In this document: piece after piece, positions 21,905 through 31,000 of the stretch | Layout of the letters: each line of letters begins with the position of its first letter | How positions within the stretch are numbered: the stretch's first letter is position 1 | Assembly: GCA_934593275.1 (NCBI GenBank) | Contig: CAKTQE010000018.1 | Location: 1 to 33,543, forward strand | Source: an uncultured Oscillospiraceae bacterium | Lineage (GTDB): Bacteria; Bacillota; Clostridia; Oscillospirales; Oscillospiraceae | Length of the DNA: 33,543 bases | Direction of reading: 5' to 3' | Position numbers and translations under genes: made by a program | The notes under the pieces: generated by a model | The model's input: the letters and a program-made list of their open reading frames with translations, nothing else | The model's database searches: none | What the model was told of the DNA's origin: nothing

Positions 21905-22951
21905 ATGAATCGGATCACTTGCGAGGTTTGCGGCACCGCTTTTCAGGATACAGCGTCCTGCTGCCCCATCTGCGGCTGGCGGCCGGACGGCACACAGACA
22001 GAGCCTGGGGTAGACCCTGCGCAGTTGGAGGGCTTCAATATGGACGACATTACCAGAGAACTGAACGCCGACAGCACAAAGAAAAGACCGGGAGCCGGTC
22101 GCCGGGTTTTCGATTTTGACGAGGCAAACCGTGACCGTGCCGCCTCCGTCAGTGCCGAAGAGGACGATACCGATTACTATTCCTCCGCGCCTGATGATGA
22201 GGAACCCCAGAAGACCAATACGGGCCTGGTGGTGGTACTGGTGATTTTTATCGCCCTGGTGCTGCTGGCCACGGCGTTCCTGGCCTTTAAGTTCCTGCTG
22301 CCCGGGAAAAAGGCAGAGGACAAAAAGGAAACGACCCCCGCAACGGTGATGGCCGAGACCATTGAAACCGTGGCAACGGAAACCACCGAGGCCCCCACCG
22401 TCCCCTGCACCGGCCTTGCCATGCCCAGCGGCGTGGAAAATCTGACCAGTGCCGGTCAGATGTGGCTGCTGCATGTGGTGGTCACCCCGGAGGATACCAC
22501 CGATACCCTGACCTACAGTTCTGAGGATGAAAGCGTGGTCACCGTCAATTCTGACGGCTGCCTGACGGCGGTGGGCAACGGCACCACCAACGTGGTCATT
22601 ACCTGTGGCGACCAGACCCTCAAGTGTCCGGTAACGGTAGCCATTGAGGAGACCAAGCCCACAGAGGCCCCCACGGAAGCGGCCACCGAGGCAGCAACCG
22701 AGGCCGCTTCTTCCGGAAACACCACGTTGAAGCTGAAAAAGACCGACATTACTTTCGGCAAGCTGGGTGTTTACACCACCTTGGAGCTGGACTGCGACTT
22801 GAAGCCTGAGGACGTTACCTGGTCCACCAGTGATTCCAGCATTGCCATGGTCCGCAACGGCGTTGTCACCGCCATGGGCCGGGGTGTTGCGAAAGTCACC
22901 GCCAAGTACGATGGCCAAAGCGTCAGCTGTGTGGTGCGGGTCAAATACTGA
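21905..22951 (+). CDS. Zinc-ribbon membrane protein with two bacterial Ig-like domains
   Basis: The 348-residue product opens with a zinc ribbon (Cys6-x2-Cys9 and Cys20-x2-Cys23). An acidic, disordered cytoplasmic stretch follows, then one transmembrane helix (about 106-128, VVVLVIFIALVLLATAFLAF) and a Thr/Glu-rich stalk. Two extracellular BIG2-type Ig-like domains (about 168-245 and 272-348) complete it, each with the LTYSSEDESVVTV or VTWSTSDSSIAMV pattern and a closing G-x-a-x-VTA. A second Thr/Glu/Ala repeat, TEAPTEAATEAATEAA, links them. AAGGAGG lies seven bases before the ATG. The divergent kinase has the same architecture of cytoplasmic domain, TM and beta modules, so the two may form a surface-sensing pair; this is inference. 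Confidence 0.85.
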   Translation: MNRITCEVCGTAFQDTASCCPICGWRPDGTQTEPGVDPAQLEGFNMDDITRELNADSTKKRPGAGRRVFDFDEANRDRAASVSAEEDDTDYYSSAPDDEEPQKTNTGLVVVLVIFIALVLLATAFLAFKFLLPGKKAEDKKETTPATVMAETIETVATETTEAPTVPCTGLAMPSGVENLTSAGQMWLLHVVVTPEDTTDTLTYSSEDESVVTVNSDGCLTAVGNGTTNVVITCGDQTLKCPVTVAIEETKPTEAPTEAATEAATEAASSGNTTLKLKKTDITFGKLGVYTTLELDCDLKPEDVTWSTSDSSIAMVRNGVVTAMGRGVAKVTAKYDGQSVSCVVRVKY

Positions 22952-22968
22952 GCCTTAAGATAAATAAT

Positions 22969-23003
22969 AAACGCAGCGATGGTCAGCCCGTCGCTGCGTT
23001 TTT
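22969..23003. terminator. Bidirectional terminator
   Basis: AAACGCAGCGA (22969-22979) pairs with TCGCTGCGTTT (22991-23001) over an 11-nt loop, followed by TT. It separates the Ig-like gene from the oppositely directed DUF378 gene. Confidence 0.9.
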
Positions 23004-23007
23004 GCGC

Positions 23008-23214
23008 TTATTCCCCGCAGTCCCGGAAAGCGGCTTTCCGGAAGAAAAAGGTGATGCACCAGAGACCCGCAAAGCCTACCAGGGTATAGAGAATGCGGCT
23101 TAAAAGGCTTCCTGTTCCGCCAAACAGCCAGGCCACCAAATCAAACTGAAAAAGCCCCACCAGCCCCCAGTTGACGCAGCCTACCACCGCTAAAATCAGC
23201 GCGACCATATCCAT
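23008..23214 (-). CDS. DUF378 family small membrane protein (YuzA-like)
   Basis: The 68-residue protein matches DUF378: ALILAVVGCVNWGLVGLFQFDLVAWLFGG followed by SRILYTLVGFAGLW. Two hydrophobic helices (about 4-22 and 38-57) are joined by the conserved W-G-L-V-G segment. Members are small inner-membrane proteins of unknown role. AAAGGAGG precedes the ATG at 23214. It is a single gene facing the Ig-like gene across a shared terminator and divergent from ispE. Confidence 0.85.
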   Translation of the reverse strand: MDMVALILAVVGCVNWGLVGLFQFDLVAWLFGGTGSLLSRILYTLVGFAGLWCITFFFRKAAFRDCGE

Positions 23215-23282
23215 ATTTGGTTCCTCCTTTTGCTTTCATAGCTCTTATAGTCTTTCCCTGTTTTCCGGGAAATATTAGGACA

Positions 23283-23311
23283 TTGCTTTTTTCAAAAAAA
23301 TCCGCTATAAT
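23283..23311 (+). promoter_or_regulatory. Promoter of ispE
   Basis: TTGCTT (23283-23288), 17 nt and a perfect TATAAT (23306-23311) lie 31 nt upstream of the ispE start at 23343. Confidence 0.7.
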
Positions 23312-23342
23312 GGGAAAAAAGCCAAAAGGAGACATGAATCCT

Positions 23343-24200
23343 ATGACCACTCTTTATGAAGGTGCCTTTGCCAAGGTGAATTTGACCCTGGATGTTCTGG
23401 GAAAGCGGGAGGACGGTTATCACGATTTGCGCAGTGTCATGCAGACCGTGTCCATCCGGGACGACGTGGAGATCGATGTGGGAACGGAAAAGCCCTGGGT
23501 GCTGACCTGCTCCCGGGAGGATATTCCCTGCGGGCCGGAAAATCTGGCCTGGAAAGCGGCGGAGGTTTACTGCAATGCCATGCACGTGGACCCCAAGGGC
23601 TTGGCCATTCGCATTACCAAGCGTATTCCCTCCGGAGCAGGGCTGGGCGGCGGCAGCGCGGACGCGGCGGCGGTGCTGCGGGCGTTGAACCGGCATTTTG
23701 GAGAGCCTCTTTCCGTTTTCGCTCTGGCGGAGCTGGGCGCCCAGGTGGGCAGTGACGTGCCGTTCTGCGTGGTAGGCGGTACGGCCATGGTTGAGGGCCG
23801 GGGGGAGCGTCTGCGGAAGCTGCCGGACCTGCCGGACTGCGTATTTGTGGTGTGCAAGCCGGAGTTTTCCGTATCCACCCCGGAGCTGTATCAGAAAATC
23901 GACACTGTGGCCATTCCCCACCATCCGGACAACCGGGCCATGGAAACGGCCCTCCTGGCAGGAGACCTGAACAAGGTTGCCCAAAATGTGTACAATGTCT
24001 TTGACCCTGTGGTGACGGAGAACCATTTGGAGCTGAACTACATCAAGTCCATTTGCAATAGCTATGGCGCGCTGTGCCAGCAGATGACCGGTTCCGGCAG
24101 TGCGGTGTTTGCCATGATGCCGAGTTTTGAGTACGGTGCTGTGGTGTGCAACATGCTCCAGGAGAATTATCCTCAGATTTTCATGGCAAAACCGGTATAA
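23343..24200 (+). CDS. ispE: 4-diphosphocytidyl-2-C-methyl-D-erythritol kinase
   Basis: IspE phosphorylates CDP-methylerythritol at the 2-OH using ATP, the fourth step of the non-mevalonate isoprenoid pathway, in the cytosol. The 285-residue product has the GHMP-kinase layout: AFAKVNLTLDVLGKREDGYHDL at the N-terminus, the ATP-binding IPSGAGLGGGSADAAAVL (about 96-113), GSDVPFCVVGGTAMVEGRGE, and near the C-terminus MTGSGSAVFAM. AAGGAG lies 11 nt before this ATG; the ATG at 23334 is only 2 nt from it, so the second is preferred. It is expressed from its own promoter and ends at a hairpin shared with the start of spoIIR. Confidence 0.93.
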   Translation: MTTLYEGAFAKVNLTLDVLGKREDGYHDLRSVMQTVSIRDDVEIDVGTEKPWVLTCSREDIPCGPENLAWKAAEVYCNAMHVDPKGLAIRITKRIPSGAGLGGGSADAAAVLRALNRHFGEPLSVFALAELGAQVGSDVPFCVVGGTAMVEGRGERLRKLPDLPDCVFVVCKPEFSVSTPELYQKIDTVAIPHHPDNRAMETALLAGDLNKVAQNVYNVFDPVVTENHLELNYIKSICNSYGALCQQMTGSGSAVFAMMPSFEYGAVVCNMLQENYPQIFMAKPV

Positions 24201-24216
24201 ACGTATAAAATTTCCA

Positions 24217-24257
24217 AACACCGTCCAGACTTGATGTAAATATGTCTGGGCGGTGTT
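24217..24257 (+). promoter_or_regulatory. 14-bp hairpin ending ispE and covering the spoIIR ribosome site
   Basis: AACACCGTCCAGAC (24217-24230) pairs with GTCTGGGCGGTGTT (24244-24257), a 14-bp stem with one wobble and a 13-nt loop. The right arm contains GGGCGG, the only ribosome-site-like sequence before the spoIIR ATG at 24262. It can act as the ispE terminator and would hide the spoIIR start in any read-through transcript. Confidence 0.75.
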
Positions 24258-24261
24258 CTTT

Positions 24262-24804
24262 ATGAAAAAATTCTTTGGATGTTTGCTGTTGACGGCGGTT
24301 TGTTTCCTTACGGGGACATTGGCGGCGGAAAAGCTGGTTTTGCGGCGGGATGTGGTGCGGCTGCATGTGGTGGCGGCTTCGGATCGCGTTCAGGACCAGG
24401 AAAGAAAGCTGCAAGTCCGGGATGTGGTGTGCAAGGCCCTGGAAGAGGTACCCCGGGAGGGGCTGCGGCAGGCCCTGCCCGCTTTGCAGGCTTTGGCGGA
24501 GAGAACTCTGGAAGAAAGTGGACAAAAGGAGCCGGTGAAAGTCCTGTTTGGAAAAGAGTCTTTTGAAACCCGGCAGGGGGAAGATGGGGCGTTGCCTGCG
24601 GGGACGTATCATACCCTCCGGGTGATCATCGGAGAGGGCCAGGGCCACAACTGGTGGGGCGTGGTGTTCCCCCGGCTGTGCTACGGCTCTTCCATGGAAA
24701 CCTGGGCAGGGGAACAGGGAACGGTCCGGTTTTATGCCTTGGAAAAGCTTGGCCAGGCGGAAACCTGGGTCACGGAGAAAATGTCCAAATTATTGGACCG
24801 ATAG
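24262..24804 (+). CDS. spoIIR: Stage II sporulation protein R
   Basis: SpoIIR is made in the forespore and secreted to the intermembrane space, where it triggers SpoIIGA to process pro-sigma-E in the mother cell. The 180-residue product has an N-terminal signal or anchor helix (KKFFGCLLLTAVCFLTGTLA). The hallmark RLHVVAASDRVQDQERKLQVRD (about 29-50) and LRVIIGEGQGHNWWGVVFPRLCY follow. NWWG has Gly where NWWC is more common in the family. The start used is ATG 24262; a GTG three codons earlier would also fit. The ribosome site is weak and inside a hairpin. addB follows after 47 nt. Confidence 0.9.
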   Translation: MKKFFGCLLLTAVCFLTGTLAAEKLVLRRDVVRLHVVAASDRVQDQERKLQVRDVVCKALEEVPREGLRQALPALQALAERTLEESGQKEPVKVLFGKESFETRQGEDGALPAGTYHTLRVIIGEGQGHNWWGVVFPRLCYGSSMETWAGEQGTVRFYALEKLGQAETWVTEKMSKLLDR

Positions 24805-24851
24805 ACGGGTATCATTTATTCAGAGTTTCCTTAGAGAAAGGAGTAAGAGAA

Positions 24852-27800
24852 ATGCTGCGGCTGCTGTTGGGTACGGACTGGAAGGTCCTGCGGAAAACCA
24901 TATTGCAAGAGCTGAAAGCGGATGTTGACAAGGAGTTGGAGGGCCGGGTGCTGCTGGTACCGGAACTCATCAGCCATGAGATGGAGCGCGCCCTTTGCGC
25001 CTGTGCCGGGGACCGGGCCAGCCGCTTTGCGGAGGTGCTGCCCTTTAGCCGCCTGTGCCGCAGTGTGGCGGAAAGTGTGGGCTGTGCGGGGCAGGTATGC
25101 TTGGATGGCGGTGGCCGGGTGGTGGCCATGGCGGCCAGTACCAGGCAGTTGGCCAGCCGTTTGAAAGCCTATGCCGCCGTGGAAAGCAAGCCGGAGTTTC
25201 TAAAAGAACTGGTGGATGCGGTGGACGAGTTCAAACGCTGCTGCATCACCCCGGAGGATTTGAAACAGGCGTCCCTGGCTTCCTCCGGCAGCTTTGCCCA
25301 GAAATTGGAGGAGCTTTCCGCCGTGATGGAAGCCTATGACGGCCTGTGCGTCCAGGGAAAGCGGGACCCCAGAGACCAGATGAGCTGGCTTTTGGAGCGG
25401 TTGGAGGACTGCGATTACGGGGAGCAGCATGTATTTTACATAGACGGTTTCCCGGACTTTACCCGGCAGAATATGGCCATTTTGGAGCATTTGATCTGTA
25501 CCAGCCCCATGGTCACCGTGGCCCTCAACTGTGACCGGGTGGATTCGGAACTTCTGGCCTTTGAAAAGCCGGGGCAGACGGCAGGAGAACTTCTGCGGAT
25601 GGCCAAACGCCGGGGGGTTCCGGTGCGGGTGGAAACCCTTGAGGGGGAGGACACCCCTGTGTCCCAGGTGGGAAAACGGCTGTTTCAGGGCGGTATCCCC
25701 CGGGGGTTTGCCCGGGATGTATTGGGTACCGTCCGGGCAGACGGCATCTGGCAGGAGGTTTTGGCGGCGGCCCAGCAGGCGGAAAAGCTGGTGCGCAGTG
25801 GGGTGCGGTATCGGGACATCACTCTGGTGGTCACGGACCTGGCGGCCTATGCCGGTCCCGTGGGCCTGATTTTCCGGCGGATGGGCATCCCGCTGTACCA
25901 GGCAGGTACCGAGGATATTCTGCAAAAAAGCGTCATCGCCACCGTGCTGGCGGCGGTGGAAGCCTCCTTTGAGTTGGAGCCGAAAGCCATGCAGAAGTAT
26001 CTCCGCTCGGCCCTGTCCCCCCTGACCCCCGATGAATGTGACCGGGTGGAAAACTATGCCTATTTGTGGAGCATTCGGGGGAAATCCTGGCTTTCTCCCT
26101 GGGAAAAGCACCCCCAGGGCCTGCAAAAGGAGCTGGAGGGGAAAGAAATGGCTCCGGAAGATCAGGCCCTTTTGAAAGAACTCAACGACCTGCGCGCCCA
26201 GGTGGCAGAGCCTTTGGAACGGCTGCGGCGGGGTATGGAAAACGGAAAAAATTTATCTGCCCAGGTGCTGGCCCTCTACCGCTTTTTAGAGGAGATCCAG
26301 ATGGGCCAACGGCTTCAATCCTTGGCAGAGGACATGGATGCCCGGGGCGAAAACCGGGAGGCCCAGATCCTCAACCAGCTTTGGGAAATCCTGGTGTCGG
26401 CATTGGAGCAGATGTACGATGTGTTGGGCAGCACCCACTGGGAGCCGGAACCCTTTTTGCGGCTTCTGCGGCTGCTGCTGAGTCAGTATGACGTGGGTAC
26501 CATCCCGCCGGTGCTGGATGCGGTGCAGATGGGTACGGTTTCTGCCCTGCGGTGCCATGAGGGCCGGTATCTGCTGCTGTTGGGTGCCAAGGAGGGTGCC
26601 TTGCCCAACTACTCCGGCTCCAAGGGCGTTTTGACGGACCAGGAGCGGGTGGCCCTGCGAAAGCTGGGGGTACCCCTGACCGGCGGTGCGTTGGAGGGCA
26701 TTCAGGAGGAATTCGCGGAGATTTACGGGGTGTTTTCCGGCGTCCGGGATGGCATTTGGGTGTTCTGCGGCGATGAGCAGCCCTCTTATCTGTTGAAACG
26801 TTTGGAAGAAATGGCAGGAACTTCCAAGACGGCGGAGGAGGGCCTGGAATTTGCCGGGGCCAATCCCCGGGAGGCGGGAACCTGGCTTGCCCGCTGGGAT
26901 CAGGATTTGGCGGCCCAGTCCCTGGGGGCGGCGGAAAGCTACCTTGATACGGTGGAACGCCGAAGCTACAGCTTAGGGTTTGTCCGGCGGGAGAGCCTGG
27001 AAGAGCTGTACGGGAAAACATTGCGGCTGTCTGCCTCCCAGGTGGATACCCAGGGGGAGTGTCGGCTGCTGTATTTCCTCAAATACGGACTGAAAGCCAA
27101 GGAGCGCAAGCCCGCCCAAATCGACCCGGCGGAGTTCGGTACCTTTGTCCACAGTGTGTTGGAGGACACGGTGCGGCAGGTCACGGCCCTGGGGGGATTC
27201 CAACAGGTGAGTCTGGAAAAGACCCAGGAAATTGCCGGGGAACTGTCCCGGCAGTACCGGCAGGAACGGCTGCGGGTTCTGGATTCCCAGCGGGTCAAGC
27301 GGATTTTGGAGCGTAACCAGCAGGAATTGCAGCTCATTGTGGAAGAACTGTGGCAGGAGCTTCACAACGGAGCGTTCCTGCCTGTGGGCGTGGAGGTGGC
27401 CTTTGGGCCGGAGGGGGAGCTGCCCTGGATTTCCATTCCCAATGATTCCATTCCCGCGGTGCTGCAAGGCAAAATTGACCGGGTGGACCTGTGGAAAGCC
27501 CCAGGCAGCCCCTATTTCCGGGTGGTGGACTACAAAACCGGCAGAAAGGCGTTTGACCTTACCGATGTGACCCAGGGTGTGGGTATGCAGATGCTCATTT
27601 ATCTGTTCGCACTGGAACAGGGGGGCGGGGACTTTTTTGAAAGCAAGAGTTTCAGTGCCGGTGTGGAGTATTTTCCCGCCAGAGTACCCTATGTGAGCCT
27701 GAAAAGCGCGTCGGATGAAAAGACCCTCCGGGAGAAACGGCAGGAGCAGTGGCAGCGCAGCGGTCTTATATTAAGCGACCAGGATGTGCGGGAGGCCATG

Positions 27801-28085
27801 GAGCCGGAAAACGGTCCAAGAAAGGTCATGGCCAAAATGTACCAGGCAGACCGGCAGCAGATGAACCATCTGCGGGCCTTTGTATTTGAACGTCTGAAAC
27901 AATGTGTAGAGGACGTGGCTTCCGGCTGCGTGGAGCCAAACCCCTATATTCGCAGGAATATTTTTGACCCCTGCCAGTACTGCCCCTACAAGGCCTTGTG
28001 CCAGGCAGAGGACAAGCGGGACTTTAAGGGAATTTCTCAACAGGAATTCTGGGAAACGGTGGAAAAGGAGGAGGACCATGGCTGA
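24852..28085 (+). CDS. addB: ATP-dependent helicase/deoxyribonuclease subunit B
   Basis: AddB is one half of the AddAB helicase-nuclease that resects double-strand breaks and reads Chi sites. The 1077-residue protein has the nuclease motif VVDYKTGRKAFD (about 890-901). It also has the four cysteines of the iron-sulfur staple: one in GECRLLYF (about 736) and C-x2-C-x5-C in DPCQYCPYKALCQ (about 1039-1050). The N-terminus reads MLRLLLGTDWKVLRKTI, where AddB of Bacillus has a Walker A GxxGSGKT; here no such loop is present. AAAGGAG precedes the ATG at 24852. Its last 8 nt overlap addA. Confidence 0.9.
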   Translation: MLRLLLGTDWKVLRKTILQELKADVDKELEGRVLLVPELISHEMERALCACAGDRASRFAEVLPFSRLCRSVAESVGCAGQVCLDGGGRVVAMAASTRQLASRLKAYAAVESKPEFLKELVDAVDEFKRCCITPEDLKQASLASSGSFAQKLEELSAVMEAYDGLCVQGKRDPRDQMSWLLERLEDCDYGEQHVFYIDGFPDFTRQNMAILEHLICTSPMVTVALNCDRVDSELLAFEKPGQTAGELLRMAKRRGVPVRVETLEGEDTPVSQVGKRLFQGGIPRGFARDVLGTVRADGIWQEVLAAAQQAEKLVRSGVRYRDITLVVTDLAAYAGPVGLIFRRMGIPLYQAGTEDILQKSVIATVLAAVEASFELEPKAMQKYLRSALSPLTPDECDRVENYAYLWSIRGKSWLSPWEKHPQGLQKELEGKEMAPEDQALLKELNDLRAQVAEPLERLRRGMENGKNLSAQVLALYRFLEEIQMGQRLQSLAEDMDARGENREAQILNQLWEILVSALEQMYDVLGSTHWEPEPFLRLLRLLLSQYDVGTIPPVLDAVQMGTVSALRCHEGRYLLLLGAKEGALPNYSGSKGVLTDQERVALRKLGVPLTGGALEGIQEEFAEIYGVFSGVRDGIWVFCGDEQPSYLLKRLEEMAGTSKTAEEGLEFAGANPREAGTWLARWDQDLAAQSLGAAESYLDTVERRSYSLGFVRRESLEELYGKTLRLSASQVDTQGECRLLYFLKYGLKAKERKPAQIDPAEFGTFVHSVLEDTVRQVTALGGFQQVSLEKTQEIAGELSRQYRQERLRVLDSQRVKRILERNQQELQLIVEELWQELHNGAFLPVGVEVAFGPEGELPWISIPNDSIPAVLQGKIDRVDLWKAPGSPYFRVVDYKTGRKAFDLTDVTQGVGMQMLIYLFALEQGGGDFFESKSFSAGVEYFPARVPYVSLKSASDEKTLREKRQEQWQRSGLILSDQDVREAMEPENGPRKVMAKMYQADRQQMNHLRAFVFERLKQCVEDVASGCVEPNPYIRRNIFDPCQYCPYKALCQAEDKRDFKGISQQEFWETVEKEEDHG

Positions 28086-31000
28086 AAAACTGACACCGGA
28101 ACAAAAACTGGCGGTAGAAAACCGGGGCGGTGATCTGCTGGTCAGCGCGGCGGCTGGCTCCGGAAAAACCAAGGTTTTGGTGGACCGGCTGCTGTCCTAC
28201 CTAACAGACCCCCAGGACCCGGCGGATTTGGACCAGTTTTTGATCATCACCTATACCCGGGCGGCGGCAGGGGAGTTGCGGATGAAAATCGCCTCCAAGC
28301 TTACAGAGCGCATTGCCCAGGACCCGGAGAACCGGCACTTGCAGCGGCAGCTGCAACGGTTGTACTTAACGAAAATCTCCACCGTCCACGGCTTTTGTGG
28401 AGATCTGCTGCGGGAATACGCCTACCGGCTGGGGCTGGACGGCGATTTCCGGGTGGCGGATGAATCCGCCGCCGGTGAATTGCAGCGGCAGGCGTTGGAA
28501 ACTCTGCTTAATACCGCCTACGAGACCTTGGAGGAGGACGGGGACTTCTGCGCCTTTTCCGACAGCCAGGGCCTGGGCCGGAATGATGCCCAGTTGGAGG
28601 ACATCATTCTGAAAGTCTACGAAAAGGCCCGGTGTCATCCGGACCCGGAGGGGTGGCTGGATAGGTGCCTGGAATTGGCGGCCAAGCCCGCGGAAGACGC
28701 GGGGGAGACCCTGTGGGGCCGGGTGCTGATGGAGGATTTGTTTTCCTGGCTGGACCGGCGCATTCCCTATTTGGAGCGGTGCCTGAGCCTCAGCCGGGAC
28801 TGGCCCAAGGTCTGCGAAAACCTGACCAATACCTTGGATCAGGCAAGATATCTGCGGGAAAGCACCACCTGGGACCAGGTGCGCCAGCGGGTGGCCCTGG
28901 AATACCCCACCTTGCGGTTCCCAACGAAAAACATTGACACGGATGCCCGGGATACGGTGAAAGCCGTGCGGAACAATTTCAAGCGGGAATTGCAGGCCAA
29001 GGAGAAGATTTTTGCCCAAAGTTCCCAGGAAATCAATGAAGACCGGGAAAAAAGTGTCCAAATCCAGCGGGGCCTGGTGCATCTGGTCCGGGCTTTTGAC
29101 CAGGGCTACAGCACCCTCAAACGCCAGCGGCACATTCTGGACTTTGGCGATCTGGAACACAAAACTCTGGATTTGCTTTTAGGAGAAAGCCGCTGCTGCC
29201 CCACGGCGGTTGCCACGGAGGTGGGCAAACGGTTCCGGGAGGTCATGGTGGATGAATACCAGGATTCCAACGGGGTTCAGGACGCAATTTTCAGAAGCCT
29301 GACGGAAAAGACCCACAATTGCTTCCTGGTAGGGGACGTCAAGCAGTCCATTTATCAGTTCCGTCAGGCAGAGCCGGGGATTTTCCTGGATAAATACAAT
29401 ACCTATCTGCCGGTGGCCCAGGCCCAGCCGGGGCTGGGGCGGAAAGTGCAGCTGAACCGGAATTTCCGGTCCGGCCCGGAAATCGTAGAGGCGGTCAACC
29501 ATGTGTTTGCCCAGGTCATGTCCCCGTCGGCGGGAGGCCTGGATTACGGCCCGGAGGAGGCTTTGGTAGAGGGTGTTCCCCATAAGCCGCTGCCGGACCC
29601 GGCGGTGGAGCTGTGGGTGCTGCCCGGTGCCGCCAAGGACAAGTCAGAGCCGGTGTTTGTGGCCCAGCGCATCCGGCAGATGCTGGATGAGGGAACTTTG
29701 GTCCGGGATGGGGACACTGTTCGACCGGTGACTCCGGAGGACATTGTGATTCTCCTGCGCTCTACCAAAAATACGGCAGCAGAATACCGCCGTGCCTTGG
29801 AGGGCTTCGGCGTTCGCTGCTGCACCGATGCAGATGGGAACATTCTGGAAACCCCGGAGGTAGGGTCCCTGCGGAGCCTCCTGCAAACCGTTTCCAACCC
29901 CCGTCAGGATATTCCTTTGATCGCCGCCCTGGCAAGCCCGGTCTTTGGCTTTACGGCAGACGACCTGGCCCAGATCCGGGGAGCCAACAAGCAAGGCTCC
30001 TTTTATGATGCCCTGTTGGCCCATCCCACCGCCAAGGGGGAGGCTTTTCTTGCCATGCTGGAAAATTTCAGAACCATGGCAAGGCTCCGCACCCTGACAG
30101 AGCTTTTGGAAGAAATCTTCCTGGCCACCAATCTGGATGGCATTTACGCCGCCGGCCCAGCCGGGGACGGGGCCAAGGAAAATCTGCGGCAGTTTTATAT
30201 GCTGGCAGCGGAATTTGAGCAGGGGGGCCTGTGTACCTTGGAACGGTTTTTAGACCATCTGGACCGGCTGGAAGAACGGGGTGTCTCCCGGGCCGCTGCC
30301 CAGGACCCGGGGGCGGTGCGGCTGATGACCATTCACAGCTCCAAGGGCCTGGAATTTCCTGTGGTATTCCTTTGTGACCTGTCCCGGAAGTTTAACCTCA
30401 GCGACAGCATGGATCAGCTGCTGTGCCATAAGGAACTGGGACTGGGTGTTCAGATTGCGGATGAAAAAAAGCGGGCAAGATACCCCAGCCTTGGAAAACT
30501 GGCCATTGCCGCCCGACTGCGGGCCGAGGTGGTCAGCGAGGAAATGCGGATTCTATACGTGGCCATGACCCGGCCCAAGGACCGGCTGATCATGACCTAT
30601 GCCGCTGCCAGTGAGGACACCCTGGCAGGCCTGGGGGAGGAACTGGCGGTGCGGAATGCCAAGGCCCAGAGCCAGGAGGCAACCAGCTTTGGCCGCTGGG
30701 TGCTGCAAGCGGCCCTGAACAGACCGGAGGCAGGGGAGCTGCGAAACGCCGTGGGAACCCATGGGGTTTCTACAGACACCCAATATCCCTGGCTGGTACG
30801 GGTAATGCCCGGGCTGGACTTGCTGCCGGAGCATGATGCCTTGGAAGAGTCCCCGGTGCGCAAGCCCATGCCGGAGAACGCCTTGGAGGAACTGGGGCGG
30901 CGGCTGCAATTTGTCTATCCCCATGCCGCTGCCACCCAGGCCCCCTCCAAGCAGACGGCCACCGCCCGAAAGGGCCGGGAAAAAGATCTGGAAGCGGCCC

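Noticed and set aside
23292..24221. A 309-codon frame on the minus strand opposite ispE
   Set aside because: ispE is unambiguous on the other strand, and the antisense product is His/Gly/Arg-rich with no motifs.
25200..29583. Several long minus-strand frames across addB and addA
   Set aside because: They are shadows of two well-conserved genes in high-GC DNA and lack start signals.
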